This document shows, piece after piece, positions 7,201 to 17,239 of a DNA stretch of 53,888 bases (within the stretch, counting starts at the first letter, position 1; the number at the start of each line of letters is the position of its first letter). Origin of the DNA: CANKHA01 sp035652315 (GTDB lineage Bacteria > Pseudomonadota > Alphaproteobacteria > Rhizobiales > Xanthobacteraceae); the NCBI GenBank assembly GCA_035652315.1, contig DASREA010000046.1, positions 1 to 53,888 on the forward strand. The letters are read 5' to 3'. The position numbers were made by a program, and so were the translations under genes. Under the pieces are notes generated by a model. That model was given only the letters and a program-made list of their open reading frames with translations. It had not been told where the DNA came from and did not search any database.

Positions 7201-7350
7201 GCCCGAGCCGGACAACCCGGTGAACACCACGAGCCGGTCGCGCGGGATTTCCACGTCGATGTTTTTCAGGTTGTGCTCGCGCGCGCCGCGGATGACGATC
7301 ATCCGGGGGTCGCTGCGGCTTGGGCGTTGATTATCCACGGGGTCTGTCAT
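4282..7350 (-). CDS. uvrA: Excinuclease ABC subunit A
   Basis: UvrA, the damage-recognition ATPase of nucleotide excision repair, which loads UvrB on DNA. The 1022-aa reading starts at MTDPVDNQ; the frame runs further upstream but family N-termini begin near here. Visible parts: first Walker A GLSGSGKS (residues ~45-52), UvrB-binding region, ABC signature LSGGESQR, second Walker A GVSGGGKS (~708-715), second signature LSGGEAQR and a C-terminal ATPase half. The second zinc module is complete (CEAC...CDVC), whereas the first reads CPVS...CPEC and so lacks one cysteine. Residues ~255-297 are an extra segment encoded by an in-frame palindromic repeat, which makes the protein longer than usual. 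A perfect SOS box lies 210 bases upstream. Confidence 0.97.
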   Translation of the reverse strand: MTDPVDNQRPSRSDPRMIVIRGAREHNLKNIDVEIPRDRLVVFTGLSGSGKSSLAFDTIYAEGQRRYVESLSAYARQFLEMMQKPDVDQIDGLSPAISIEQKTTSKNPRSTVGTVTEIYDYMRLLWARAGVPYSPATGLPIESQTVSQMVDKVMALPEGTRLYILAPVVRGRKGEYRKEIAEWMKKGFQRVKIDGAFYEIAQAPALDKKFKHDIDVVVDRVVVRPDLATRLAESLETALHLAEGMAVAEFADEVTSPRARGEGGARSASGEGASRKSKNADRPPHPDPLPASGESERKETQLAKHAASDANRLIFSEKFACPVSGFSIPEIEPRLFSFNNPFGACPECGGLGVEQHIDPDLVIPDKSAAVKRAIAPWSRSSSPYYGQTLAALGKHYRFTLDTKWKDLPKKTQDAILYGSGDDEIRFTYDDGLRAYQTKKPFEGVVPNLERRFAETESEWAKEEIAKYFTDVPCAACQGARLKPEALCVRVGGKNIAEVAELSVKRAGEWFAALPQQLTPKQNEIAARILKEIRERLRFLVDVGLDYLTLARASGTLSGGESQRIRLASQIGSGLTGVLYVLDEPSIGLHQRDNARLLETLKRLRDLGNTVIVVEHDEDAIRTADHVLDIGPGAGIHGGEIVAQGTPADIMAAPASITGKYLTGELGVPIPERRAPNPRRAIRVVGARGHNLKNLTAEIPLGLFTCVTGVSGGGKSTLLVDTLYKAIARKLNNASEAPAPHDRIEGLEHIDKIIDIDQSPIGRTPRSNPATYTGAFTPIREWFAGLPEAKARGYEPGRFSFNVKGGRCEACQGDGVIKIEMHFLPDVYVTCDVCKGKRYNRETLEVTFKGKSIADVLDMTVEEALNFFKAVPRIRNVLQTLHRVGLDYIHVGQQATTLSGGEAQRVKLAKELCKRATGRTLYILDEPTTGLHFHDVAKLLEVLHELTEQGNSVVVIEHNLEVIKTADWIIDLGPEGGDGGGEIVAAGPPEEIVKAKRSYTGQFLKPVLGRREVKRKKGMEAAE
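6458..6592. repeat. Palindromic repeat inserted in frame within uvrA
   Basis: The repeat begins with a ccccgctggcggggaga hairpin (about 6471-6487) and ends with ctctccccgcgcgcggggagag (6566-6587). In between it has facing arms ggtgaggggg and ccccctcaccc. The same element, with different internal bases, lies at 15896-16046 before queA. In uvrA it leaves the reading frame open and encodes the low-complexity peptide SPRARGEGG...HPDPLPASGES between the UvrB-binding region and the first zinc module. Confidence 0.85.
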
Positions 7351-7559
7351 CTCTGGTGTCGCCGGAGGAAAAGAGGGTCCGGCGCGGCGCCAGGTTTCGC
7401 GATCGGGGCGGCGGGGACTTATGCAAAGGTAGTGCCCGGGGCGCCGATTGCCAGCCTGAAAAACCGGTTGGGCCCATGCCTTAGCATCCAAAATGCCGCT
7501 CCCCTGGCGCAATCCACAGGCCCTCGCTGCAGCCTTGCCGATTCCCTTGAAAGAGGCTA

Positions 7560-7574
7560 GAACAAAAAGCGAAC
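7560..7574. promoter_or_regulatory. SOS (LexA) box between uvrA and ssb
   Basis: GAAC (7560-7563), seven bases, GAAC (7571-7574). This is the exact GAAC-N7-GAAC (GTTC-N7-GTTC) LexA operator known from alphaproteobacteria. It lies in the 376-base gap between the divergent uvrA and ssb genes, 210 bases before the uvrA start and 153 bases before the ssb start, so LexA could control either or both. The remainder of this gap (7351-7559 and 7575-7726) shows no gene and no recognised promoter pair. Confidence 0.85.
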
Positions 7575-7726
7575 ACAGGCCTTGAAGGCGGCAGCGGGGT
7601 GGCGGGGCACGCCCGGAAATAGCGGGGGAAAGCGCCGATGCCGCTTGCCGCGCGTTAGTCGCGGGCTAGGGTGCGCAAGAGTCACGCAAGCGGCGGCGGG
7701 CGCACGCACAGGAACGGAGTTCGGTC

Positions 7727-8197
7727 ATGGCAGGCAGCGTCAACAAGGTCATTCTGATCGGCAATCTGGGCGCCGATCCGGAAATCCGCCGCACCCAGGA
7801 CGGGCGGCCGATCGCCAATTTGCGGGTTGCCACCTCGGAAAGCTGGCGCGACAAGACCACCGGCGAGCGCCGCGAAAAGACGGAGTGGCACCGCGTGGTC
7901 ATCTTCAACGAAGGACTCTGCCGCATTGCCGAGCAATATTTGAAGAAGGGTTCGAAGGTTTATCTGGAAGGCTCGCTGCAAACGCGCAAGTGGACCGACA
8001 AGGACGGGCAGGAAAAATACTCGACCGAAGTGGTGCTGCAGGGATTCAATTCGCAGCTTACGATGCTCGACGGCCGCGGCGGCGGCACCGAGGGCAGCGA
8101 TACCGATTTCGGCTCGACCGGGGCCACGGCATCGCGCAAGCCGGCCATGGCCGCGGGTGGGCGGCGTGACGACATGGACGACGAGATCCCCTTCTGA
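7727..8197 (+). CDS. ssb: Single-stranded DNA-binding protein
   Basis: SSB coats single-stranded DNA in replication, recombination and repair, and recruits partners through its acidic tail. The 156-aa protein has a full OB-fold (residues ~1-112, beginning MAGSVNKVILIGNLGADPEI with the conserved WHRVVIF block near residue 54). A Gly-rich linker follows, then the canonical C-terminal tip DDMDDEIPF, the docking site for partner proteins. It diverges from uvrA with an SOS box between, the classic alphaproteobacterial arrangement. The ATG follows GGAACGGAG. Nothing is missing compared with the family. Confidence 0.97.
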   Translation: MAGSVNKVILIGNLGADPEIRRTQDGRPIANLRVATSESWRDKTTGERREKTEWHRVVIFNEGLCRIAEQYLKKGSKVYLEGSLQTRKWTDKDGQEKYSTEVVLQGFNSQLTMLDGRGGGTEGSDTDFGSTGATASRKPAMAAGGRRDDMDDEIPF

Positions 8198-8283
8198 GCG
8201 CTTGCGGATGCGGCCGGAACATCGCCGCGCGGCGCGGCGTTGTCCCAGCGCGGGCGAGGGGCATTTTCCGATAGGAGCAGGTC

Positions 8284-8946
8284 ATGAGACAGATTGTCGT
8301 TCTGGCGACGGCGGTTGCATTGAGCGTGGCAAGCTATGCAGCCAGCGCGCAAACGCAGAATCCGGCCGCGACAACCAGCGGCGCGGGCCAGACCAGGCCG
8401 ACGACGAGCATCAGCAAGGCTACGCAGAAATTCGTCAACAAGGCCGCCAATACCAACATGCTGGAAATTCAGACAGGTCAGTTGGCGCAGCAGAAAGCCG
8501 CCGACGACGCCTACAAGCAATTCGGCAAGATGATCCAGGACGATCATACGAAAGCGAGCGAGCAGCTCAAATCGATCGCCCAGAACATCTCCGGTCTCAA
8601 GATTCCTGCGGCGCTGGACGCGGGGCACAAGAAGAACCTCGATAAATTACAAGGCCTGTCCGGCGCGCGCTTCGAAACCGCGTTCAAGGCCGCCCAAGTC
8701 AAGGGCCATCAACAGGGCGTCAAGCTCTTCGAGGATTACGCGAAGAGCGGCGACAATGCCGAACTGAAGAAATTCGCCGAGGACACGCTGCCGGTGCTGC
8801 AGAAGCATCTGCAACAGGCGCAGGCGTTGCCGAAGCCGGCCGGCGGTCCGGCTTCCGCCAGCGCGCCGTCCGGCAATACGACTTCGGGCAGCGCGCCTGC
8901 CGGCAAGAACGGAAGCGGCGCCAAGTCCGGCGGCAGCGCCTATTAG
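8284..8946 (+). CDS. DUF4142 exported protein
   Basis: A 220-residue protein with a clear signal peptide (cleavage after about residue 22, YAASAQ). Next comes a helical DUF4142 domain (residues ~45-180) with the family patterns KFVNKAANTNMLEIQTGQLA and DDHTKASEQL, and then a low-complexity Ala/Gly/Ser/Pro tail. DUF4142 proteins are ferritin-like helical bundles of unknown role, often exported in soil bacteria. The start is preceded by ATAGGAGCAGGTC, a good ribosome-binding site. A strong terminator hairpin follows 27 bases after the stop. It is monocistronic by appearance. Confidence 0.88.
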   Translation: MRQIVVLATAVALSVASYAASAQTQNPAATTSGAGQTRPTTSISKATQKFVNKAANTNMLEIQTGQLAQQKAADDAYKQFGKMIQDDHTKASEQLKSIAQNISGLKIPAALDAGHKKNLDKLQGLSGARFETAFKAAQVKGHQQGVKLFEDYAKSGDNAELKKFAEDTLPVLQKHLQQAQALPKPAGGPASASAPSGNTTSGSAPAGKNGSGAKSGGSAY

Positions 8947-8973
8947 CCGCTGGCATGCCCGATGGCGAGACGC

Positions 8974-9004
8974 AGGCCGGCGCCGAGCGCCGGCCTTTCT
9001 TTAT
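8974..9004 (+). terminator. Rho-independent terminator after DUF4142 gene
   Basis: A perfect 10-bp GC stem (aggccggcgc 8974-8983 with gcgccggcct 8987-8996) with a three-base loop, followed by a T-rich run (ttctttatt). It lies between the convergent DUF4142 gene and marC. The T-run points to termination of the plus strand. Confidence 0.85.
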
Positions 9005-9047
9005 TGACGTCGCAGCACCGAGGCGGCAAGCGCACTTGTTCCCGCCG

Positions 9048-9671
9048 TCAGGCGAGAATGGCGCGCACGCCGTCGACGACGAATTGCACCGCCAGCGCCG
9101 CCAGGATCACGCCGAGCAAACGCGAGAGCACGACGTTGGCGGTGGTGCCGAGAAAAAGCGAAATGCGCGCAGCGGCGAGGAAAACGACGAGACAAATTGC
9201 AACCGCGACGACGACGATGGCAAGCAGGATCGCGAGCAATTCGGGTCGACCGGCGACCTTGCCGGCAAGCAGCACCGTCGCGGTGATCGCGCCGGGGCCC
9301 GCCATCAGCGGGATGGCGAGCGGGAAGGCGGCGATGTTGCGCACGTGCTCCTCCAGCGCCTCTTCCGCCGCCCGCGACTGGCGCTGGATGCGCACGCCGA
9401 AGACCATTTCCGAGGCAATGGAAAACAGCAACAGACCGCCGGCGATGCGGAACGCCGGCAGCGATATGCCGAGGGCCTGCAACAGCCAGGCCCCGATCAA
9501 GGCGGCGCCGGCGAGGATGGTGCCGGCGATCAGGCTGGCGCGGATCGCGACCCGGCGCCGGGCGCTGCGCGGCAGTCCGTGCGTGACGGCAAGAAACGTC
9601 GGCGCCAGCCCGAGCGGATCGAGGACCACCACCATTGTCACCAAAGCGGAGACGAGAAATTCGAACGGCAT
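9048..9671 (-). CDS. marC: MarC family membrane protein
   Basis: A 207-residue inner-membrane protein of the MarC/UPF0056 family with six predicted transmembrane helices. Family hallmarks include an N-terminal helix with LDPLGLAPTFLAVT and the conserved IAAFPLAIPLMAGPGAITATV near the middle. The physiological role of MarC proteins is not settled, and a link to multiple antibiotic resistance was withdrawn for the E. coli member. The gene stands alone, convergent to the DUF4142 gene and divergent from gyrA, with the terminator hairpin in between. The symbol follows the family rather than a proven orthology. Confidence 0.88.
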   Translation of the reverse strand: MPFEFLVSALVTMVVVLDPLGLAPTFLAVTHGLPRSARRRVAIRASLIAGTILAGAALIGAWLLQALGISLPAFRIAGGLLLFSIASEMVFGVRIQRQSRAAEEALEEHVRNIAAFPLAIPLMAGPGAITATVLLAGKVAGRPELLAILLAIVVVAVAICLVVFLAAARISLFLGTTANVVLSRLLGVILAALAVQFVVDGVRAILA

Positions 9672-9885
9672 GGATGACGTATAGGCTGGAAGCGCCCGCC
9701 AAAGAAGGCGTCATTTTCAGCCGCGGCGCGGCGCCGAAAGGCGGCCTAGGCCGGCCCTCCGAACTTGAATATAACTTGCTGAAATCCCATATGAAATTAG
9801 CCGTGGCCAGGGGCGCTTTTCGATAGCCTTGGCTTCTTGAATCGGCTAAGGAAATAAACAGCGATTTCGTCCGGGATTCTTACAC

Positions 9886-12654
<2,769 letters not shown>

Positions 12655-13707
12655 CTACCAGGCGCTTTCCTGCGGGACCACGTAGACTCGCGGGGTCTCG
12701 GCATCGGGCGCCTCCACGGTAACCGTCGCGCGCGCATCGTCTTCGGCCACGGCTCGCCGTTGGCCGCCGCCACGCCAGTTGCGCACCTCGGAAACGACCT
12801 CGCGCGGCACATCCCCCTCCGCGCGCAGCGGTGCCGCACGCACCGCCGCGATCACGTCCTCGGGCACGTTGTCCGGGCCCGACTGCTTGCGTTGTTTCGT
12901 GGATTTCGCCTGGCGCTGCTTGGTCTTCGCCGCGATCGCCTTGCCGGATTTATCCGGCTGATCGTCGCCTTCTTCGGCGGTTGTGGCTGTCTTCATCGTC
13001 TTGGCGGAATTCGCCTCATCCTCGCCGGCGTTCTTTGCCGCAGCCACCGGATTGTCGGCCTTAAACGCTTGCCGGTCGGCATCGCCGGTCTTCGCCGCCG
13101 TCTCGGAGGGCGCGGGCTTTGCCACCGCGTTGGATGCAGCGCGCGTCGGCGCAGATTTCTCATTCTCCGTTGGCGCCGGCGCGGAATTCCCATCCGGCGT
13201 CGGCGACGGCGCAGCAACCGGGCCGGTTGGCGTCAGCGCGGCCACCGCGGGCGCCGGCGCTCTGGCGCTCACGGGCGGCGGCGGAGCTGTCGCGATCCGT
13301 TGCCGCTGCGGCGCTGTGGCGGGCTTCGGCGCGACGACGGGAACCGGCATGGCAACGGTCTTGGTATCCCCGTCGCTCGTCATCACCCGCACGTCGCGCG
13401 TCGGCCGTCGGGCGCTGCGCCCGGCCGCCGTGCATCGCGGATCGTAATAGGGCCACGCTTGCCGTTCGCAGGGATCGCGCGGTGCGGGCGAGGCTTCGGC
13501 CAGCGCATTGGTGGCGCTTGCCGCGGCTTTCGCCGGCACTGCGGCGTTAGAGGCGGCGGGTTTGTGCGAGGAGACCGACCACGCGAGCACGGCGCTGCCG
13601 AACAGACCGCACAGCGCCACGACAGCGAGCCCGTTGGTCGTGCGGGCCTGTCTCAGAAGGGAACGAACGCGCGGCCACAGGATGCGAAAATCATGCCTCG
13701 TGAACAT
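12655..13707 (-). CDS. Membrane-anchored Ala/Pro-rich protein
   Basis: A 350-residue protein with a positively charged N-terminus and a single hydrophobic segment (residues ~25-45, LAVVALCGLFGSAVLAW), probably a signal anchor. The motif CERQAWPYYDPRC (residues ~80-92) recurs in envelope proteins of Bradyrhizobium relatives. The rest is a long Ala/Pro/Lys-rich low-complexity region, ending in a short folded-looking end (RVYVVPQESAW). The ATG has AGGAGA seven bases upstream, supporting this start. The stop abuts the gyrA stop. The opposite strand also has a long open frame here, judged a codon-bias shadow. Function is unknown; a periplasm-facing structural role is a guess. Confidence 0.72.
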   Translation of the reverse strand: MFTRHDFRILWPRVRSLLRQARTTNGLAVVALCGLFGSAVLAWSVSSHKPAASNAAVPAKAAASATNALAEASPAPRDPCERQAWPYYDPRCTAAGRSARRPTRDVRVMTSDGDTKTVAMPVPVVAPKPATAPQRQRIATAPPPPVSARAPAPAVAALTPTGPVAAPSPTPDGNSAPAPTENEKSAPTRAASNAVAKPAPSETAAKTGDADRQAFKADNPVAAAKNAGEDEANSAKTMKTATTAEEGDDQPDKSGKAIAAKTKQRQAKSTKQRKQSGPDNVPEDVIAAVRAAPLRAEGDVPREVVSEVRNWRGGGQRRAVAEDDARATVTVEAPDAETPRVYVVPQESAW

Positions 13708-13808
13708 GGAATCGTCTCCTATGAATACCGAATCGCCCTCCCATGCTGTTGTGTCGGAGCAACGCCGGAGCTAGCCTTGGGTTCCTCCTAACCGTTCACA
13801 CTCACTTC

Positions 13809-14318
13809 ATGCCGAAGATCGCCCTTTACGCAGGAACCTTTGATCCGGTGACCAACGGTCATCTCGACGTCGTCAGCAGCGCCGCACGACTCGTCGACCG
13901 GCTCGTCATCGCCATCGGCCTGCATCCGGGGAAGGCGCCGCTGTTTGCCGCCGATGAACGTTTGCTCATGCTGGAGGAGAGTTGCGCGCCGGTGGCGCGC
14001 GCGGCGGGCTGCGAGCTGCAATGCATCACCTTCGCCGACCTCGCGGTTGCGGCGGCGCGGCGTAACGGCGCGACGCTGCTCATTCGCGGGCTGCGCGACG
14101 CGGGCGATTTCGAATACGAAATGCAGATGGCGGGAATGAACAGCGCCTTGGCGCCGGAAATCCGCACGGTCTTCGTTCCGGCCTCCGCCGCGCTCCGCCC
14201 CATCTCGGCCACGCTGGTGCGGCAGATCGCGTCGATGGGTGGCGACGTCTCCGCTTTCGTGCCGGCCGCGGTCGCTGCACGGCTGAAAAAGAAATTCGCC
14301 GGCAAGGGCGGCGGGTAA
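13809..14318 (+). CDS. coaD: Phosphopantetheine adenylyltransferase
   Basis: CoaD transfers AMP from ATP to 4'-phosphopantetheine, giving dephospho-CoA, the penultimate step of coenzyme A synthesis. The 169-aa protein has the nucleotidyltransferase motif TFDPVTNGHLD (residues ~8-18), the central RGLRDAGDFEYEMQMAGMN block, and the second ATP-binding motif RPISATLVRQIA (usually ISSSxVR). The start was set at MPKIALYAGTFDP, the family N-terminus, although the frame continues upstream. It is followed 16 bases later by the exported cyclophilin gene, and this coaD-cyclophilin-cyclophilin-queA-tgt order is common in Rhizobiales. Confidence 0.95.
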   Translation: MPKIALYAGTFDPVTNGHLDVVSSAARLVDRLVIAIGLHPGKAPLFAADERLLMLEESCAPVARAAGCELQCITFADLAVAAARRNGATLLIRGLRDAGDFEYEMQMAGMNSALAPEIRTVFVPASAALRPISATLVRQIASMGGDVSAFVPAAVAARLKKKFAGKGGG

Positions 14319-14334
14319 TCATGCAGGAAGGATC

Positions 14335-14973
14335 ATGAAGAAATTTTGCTTGATCATGGCGGCCTTGACGCTCGGCGCGCCGGCGCCGGCCTTCGCCCAA
14401 TCGGACACGCTCGCCGATCCGGCGGCGCTCCAGGAAAAGGCGCCGGAGACCTTCAGGGCGAAATTCGACACCAGCAAGGGTGTCTTTGTCGTGGAGGTGC
14501 AGCGCGCCTGGGCGCCCAACGGCGCCGACCGGTTCTATAATCTGGTGAAGAACGGGTTCTACAACGATACCCGTTTCTTCCGCGTCGTCTCCGGCTTCGT
14601 CGCGCAGTTCGGCATCAACGGCGATCCCAAGATCGCCGCGGCCTGGCGCGAGGCCGGTATTCCGGACGACCGGGTGCAGGAGAGCAACAAGCGCGGCTAT
14701 ATCAGTTTCGCCACCTCGGGACCCAATTCCCGCACGACGCAGGTCTTCGTCAATCTGAAGGACAATGTCAGTCTCGACAGTTATGGTTTCTCGCCGATCG
14801 GACATGTGGTTTCCGGGATGGACGTCGTCGACGGCCTGTATCAGGGCTACGGCGACGGCCCGCCGCAGGGCAGGGGGCCGAACCAAGGCCGCATACAGAT
14901 GGAAGGCAACGCCTATCTGACCAAGGATTTTGCCAAGCTTGACTACGTCAAGAGCGCGACCATCCAGAAGTGA
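14335..14973 (+). CDS. Exported cyclophilin-type peptidyl-prolyl isomerase
   Basis: A 212-residue cyclophilin with an N-terminal signal peptide (cleavage after AFA, residue ~21), so it acts in the periplasm on folding envelope proteins. The fold is recognisable from FYNLVKNGFYNDTRFFRVVSGFVAQFG and TQVFVNLKDN, with the FxR active-site arginine present (FFRV). It differs from the classical cytoplasmic type by an acidic, Gly-rich C-terminal region. It lies directly after coaD, and its 3' end overlaps the start of the next small exported protein. Confidence 0.92.
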   Translation: MKKFCLIMAALTLGAPAPAFAQSDTLADPAALQEKAPETFRAKFDTSKGVFVVEVQRAWAPNGADRFYNLVKNGFYNDTRFFRVVSGFVAQFGINGDPKIAAAWREAGIPDDRVQESNKRGYISFATSGPNSRTTQVFVNLKDNVSLDSYGFSPIGHVVSGMDVVDGLYQGYGDGPPQGRGPNQGRIQMEGNAYLTKDFAKLDYVKSATIQK

Positions 14974-15367
14974 AGCGAAGGGGCGAGGGCGCCTGATCCT
15001 CGTGGCCGCCCTGCCGCTTCTCATGCTTGCCGCGGCGGCGAAGGCCGAGCCCCTTAACACGCTAAAGGAAGTCGGCCTTGCGCTGAATGCCTGCTGGGTT
15101 CCGCCGCCGCCGGAACAGAGCATGCGCGGCATGGAAATCACGGTGCGCTTTGCCATGACGCGTGATGGAAAGATCCTGGGCGAGCCACGCTTCACCTTCG
15201 TGAAGCCGAATATCCCGCCTACGGTGCGCGCTGCCTATCAGAAAGCGGTCGCCGAAATGCTGGTCCGCTGCACGCCCTTTTCCTTCACGCCCGCCCTGGC
15301 CGGCGCCATCGCCGGAAAGATTTTCACCTGGCGTTATTTCGATCCGCGGCCCGAGCTGAAGGTTTAA
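14930..15367 (+). CDS. Exported small protein, TonB-C/TolA-like fold
   Basis: Up to 145 residues. A hydrophobic segment (LILVAALPLLMLAAAAKA) behind several basic residues looks like a signal peptide. The mature part begins EPLNTLKEVGLALNACWVPP and continues MEITVRFAMTRDGKILGEPRF, a pattern typical of TonB-C/TolA-C-like domains in Rhizobiales. The start is uncertain: ATG 14930 and TTG 14939 lie inside the preceding cyclophilin gene, and GTG 15002 would shorten the signal peptide. A 44-base overlap with the upstream gene is assumed. It is located between the two cyclophilin genes; function unknown. Confidence 0.7.
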   Translation: MPSLTTSRARPSRSEAKGRGRLILVAALPLLMLAAAAKAEPLNTLKEVGLALNACWVPPPPEQSMRGMEITVRFAMTRDGKILGEPRFTFVKPNIPPTVRAAYQKAVAEMLVRCTPFSFTPALAGAIAGKIFTWRYFDPRPELKV

Positions 15368-15430
15368 GGCCTTTCGCTCGCCGTCAAAATCGGCCAAAAG
15401 GCTCTTCCCCTAACCGCTACGATGGACATC

Positions 15431-15886
15431 ATGGCAAAACCGGAAGACACGATGATTTTGGAAACCACCCAGGGCCGCGTGGTGATCGCGATGCGGCCGG
15501 ATCTCGCCCCCGGTCACGTGGCGCGCATCAAGGAACTGGTGCACGATGGATTTTACGACGGAATCGTTTTTCACCGCGTCATCGACGGCTTCATGGCGCA
15601 GACCGGATGCCCGGAGGGCACGGGCACCGGAGGGTCCGGCAAGAAGCTGAAGGCGGAATTCAATCGGGAGCCGCATGTGCGCGGCACCGTCTCCATGGCC
15701 CGGGCGCAGGACCCCAATTCCGGCGACAGCCAGTTCTTCATCTGCTTCGATGACGCCCGCTTTCTCGACGGGCAATACACGGTCTGGGGCCAGGTCATCG
15801 AAGGCATGGAAAACGTCGACAAGATCAAGCGCGGCGAGCCGGTGCAGAACCCGGACCGCATCGTGCGGGCGACCATGGGGGCGTGA
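15431..15886 (+). CDS. ppiB: Cytoplasmic cyclophilin-type peptidyl-prolyl isomerase
   Basis: A 151-residue cyclophilin without a signal peptide, catalysing cis-trans isomerisation of prolyl bonds in the cytoplasm. The active-site blocks are IVFHRVIDGFMAQTGCP, GTVSMARAQ and SQFFICF, with the catalytic FHR arginine, SQFF and the YTVWGQV segment all in place. The start MAKPEDTMILET matches the family N-terminus; an in-frame ATG three codons earlier (15422) is an alternative, and neither has a clear ribosome-binding site. A palindromic repeat follows directly after the stop, separating it from queA. Confidence 0.95.
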   Translation: MAKPEDTMILETTQGRVVIAMRPDLAPGHVARIKELVHDGFYDGIVFHRVIDGFMAQTGCPEGTGTGGSGKKLKAEFNREPHVRGTVSMARAQDPNSGDSQFFICFDDARFLDGQYTVWGQVIEGMENVDKIKRGEPVQNPDRIVRATMGA

Positions 15887-15895
15887 TGCGGCATA

Positions 15896-16046
15896 ATTCC
15901 CTCGCCCCGCTTGCGGGGAGAAGGTGGCGAGCGAAGCGAGCCGGGTGAGGGGCCTTTTCCTGTGTTTACAACTTTGACGCCCCCTCACCCGGCTTCCTCG
16001 TTTGCACTCGGAAGCCGACCTCTCCCCGCGCGCGGGGAGAGGTGAA
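15896..16046. repeat. Palindromic repeat before queA
   Basis: A full copy of the element also seen inside uvrA. It opens with the hairpin ccccgcttgcggggaga (15905-15921), continues with an inner inverted pair (ggtgagggg and ccccctcaccc) and closes with ctctccccgcgcgcggggagag (16020-16041). The closing hairpin contains the GGAGAGG that serves as the queA ribosome-binding site. Confidence 0.85.
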
Positions 16047-16050
16047 AACA

Positions 16051-17148
16051 ATGCGCACCGATCTCTTCGACTTCGAATTGCCGCCCGAGCGGATCGCGCT
16101 GCGTCCGGTGTCGCCGCGCGATGCGTCGCGGCTGCTCGTGGTCAGGCCGCAGGCCAAACCGGAATTGGAAGACCGGGTGATGCGCGACCTCCCCGAACTG
16201 CTGCGGCCTGGCGATGCGCTCGTGCTCAACGACACCAAGGTCATTCCCGCGCGCCTCAAAGGCCGCCGCATCTCGCGCGAGATGCGGCCGGCAATCGAGG
16301 CCACGCTACACCGCCGCGTCGACGCCGCACGCTGGCGCGCCTTTGTGCGTCCGGCCAAGCGATTGGAAAAGGGCGACGTGCTGCGTTTCGGCACCGAGGG
16401 CCGCGTCTGCTTCCTGGGCGAGCTCGATGCCACCGTAGAAGAGAAAGGCGAGAACGGCGAAGTCACGCTCGCCTTCAGCTTCAGCGGGCCGGTGCTCGAT
16501 CAGGCCATCGATGAGCGCGGCGAGATGCCGCTGCCGCCTTACATCGCCTCCCGCCGCGAAACCGATGCGCGCGACCGCGAGGATTACCAGACTATTTTCG
16601 CGCGCGAGGAGGGTTCGGTCGCCGCGCCGACGGCCAGTCTGCATTTCACCGAAGCCTTGTTCGACCGGCTGCGCGCGCGTGGTGTGTCGTTGCACGTGCT
16701 CACGCTGCATGTCGGTGCTGGCACCTTTCTGCCGGTGAAGGTGCAGGATACGGCGCAGCACAAGATGCACGCGGAATGGGGCACCGTGAACGAGACAACC
16801 GCCGCGGCGCTGAATGCGGCGCGCCGCGCCGGCGGGCGCATTGTCGCGGCGGGCTCGACCTCGCTGCGGCTCTTGGAAAGCGCGGCCGACGACGACGGGC
16901 GGCTTCATCCGTTTTCGGGCGAGACGGCGCTTTTCATCACGCCCGGCTATCGCTTCAAGGCGGCCGATATCATGCTTACCAACTTTCACTTGCCGCGCTC
17001 GACGCTGTTCATGCTGGTCTCGGCCTTTTCCGGCCTGGAAGTGATGCGCCGCGCCTATGCGCACGCGATCGAGAAGGGGTACCGCTTCTATTCATATGGA
17101 GATGCTTGTCTGCTGTATCCTCAATCGTCATTCCGGGAAGGCGCATAG
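16051..17148 (+). CDS. queA: tRNA preQ1(34) S-adenosylmethionine ribosyltransferase-isomerase
   Basis: QueA transfers and rearranges the ribosyl moiety of S-adenosylmethionine onto preQ1-modified tRNA, giving epoxyqueuosine. The 365-aa protein begins MRTDLFDFELPPERIAL, the family start; an in-frame GTG nine bases earlier is less likely. Motifs include NDTKVIPARLKG, RPAKRLEKGDVL, PPYI, DYQTIF and the conserved AAPTASLHFT, HVGAGTF and NFHLPRSTL. The Shine-Dalgarno sequence GGAGAGG is part of the upstream palindromic repeat. The C-terminus after GDACLLYPQ is replaced by SSFREGA, encoded by another repeat at the tgt junction. It is followed by tgt, the other enzyme of the same modification pathway. 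Confidence 0.96.
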   Translation: MRTDLFDFELPPERIALRPVSPRDASRLLVVRPQAKPELEDRVMRDLPELLRPGDALVLNDTKVIPARLKGRRISREMRPAIEATLHRRVDAARWRAFVRPAKRLEKGDVLRFGTEGRVCFLGELDATVEEKGENGEVTLAFSFSGPVLDQAIDERGEMPLPPYIASRRETDARDREDYQTIFAREEGSVAAPTASLHFTEALFDRLRARGVSLHVLTLHVGAGTFLPVKVQDTAQHKMHAEWGTVNETTAAALNAARRAGGRIVAAGSTSLRLLESAADDDGRLHPFSGETALFITPGYRFKAADIMLTNFHLPRSTLFMLVSAFSGLEVMRRAYAHAIEKGYRFYSYGDACLLYPQSSFREGA

Positions 17149-17231
17149 CGCCGGACCCGGAATCCAGACTAGATAACGGAGCGCGGCTGGATTCCGGGTT
17201 CGCTCGCTTCGATCGCGCCCCGGAATGACGA
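17127..17231. repeat. Palindromic repeat across the queA/tgt junction
   Basis: Outer arms cgtcattccgggaag (from 17128) and ccccggaatgacgaaag (to ~17234) face each other, with an inner pair ggaatccag (17159-17167) and ctggattcc (17189-17197). The left arm encodes the last QueA residues and its stop. The right arm reaches into the leader of tgt. The family is a common dispersed palindrome (tcattccggg type) in alphaproteobacteria. Confidence 0.75.
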
Positions 17232-17239
17232 AAGAAAAA

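Noticed and set aside
7582..8169. 195-codon plus-strand frame overlapping ssb
   Set aside because: It is out of frame with the clear SSB protein and has no recognisable domain.
12760..13791. 343-codon open frame opposite the Ala/Pro-rich protein
   Set aside because: Both strands are low-complexity here, but the minus-strand frame has a good ribosome-binding site, a membrane anchor and a motif seen in relatives; the plus frame is Arg/Gly-rich without signals.
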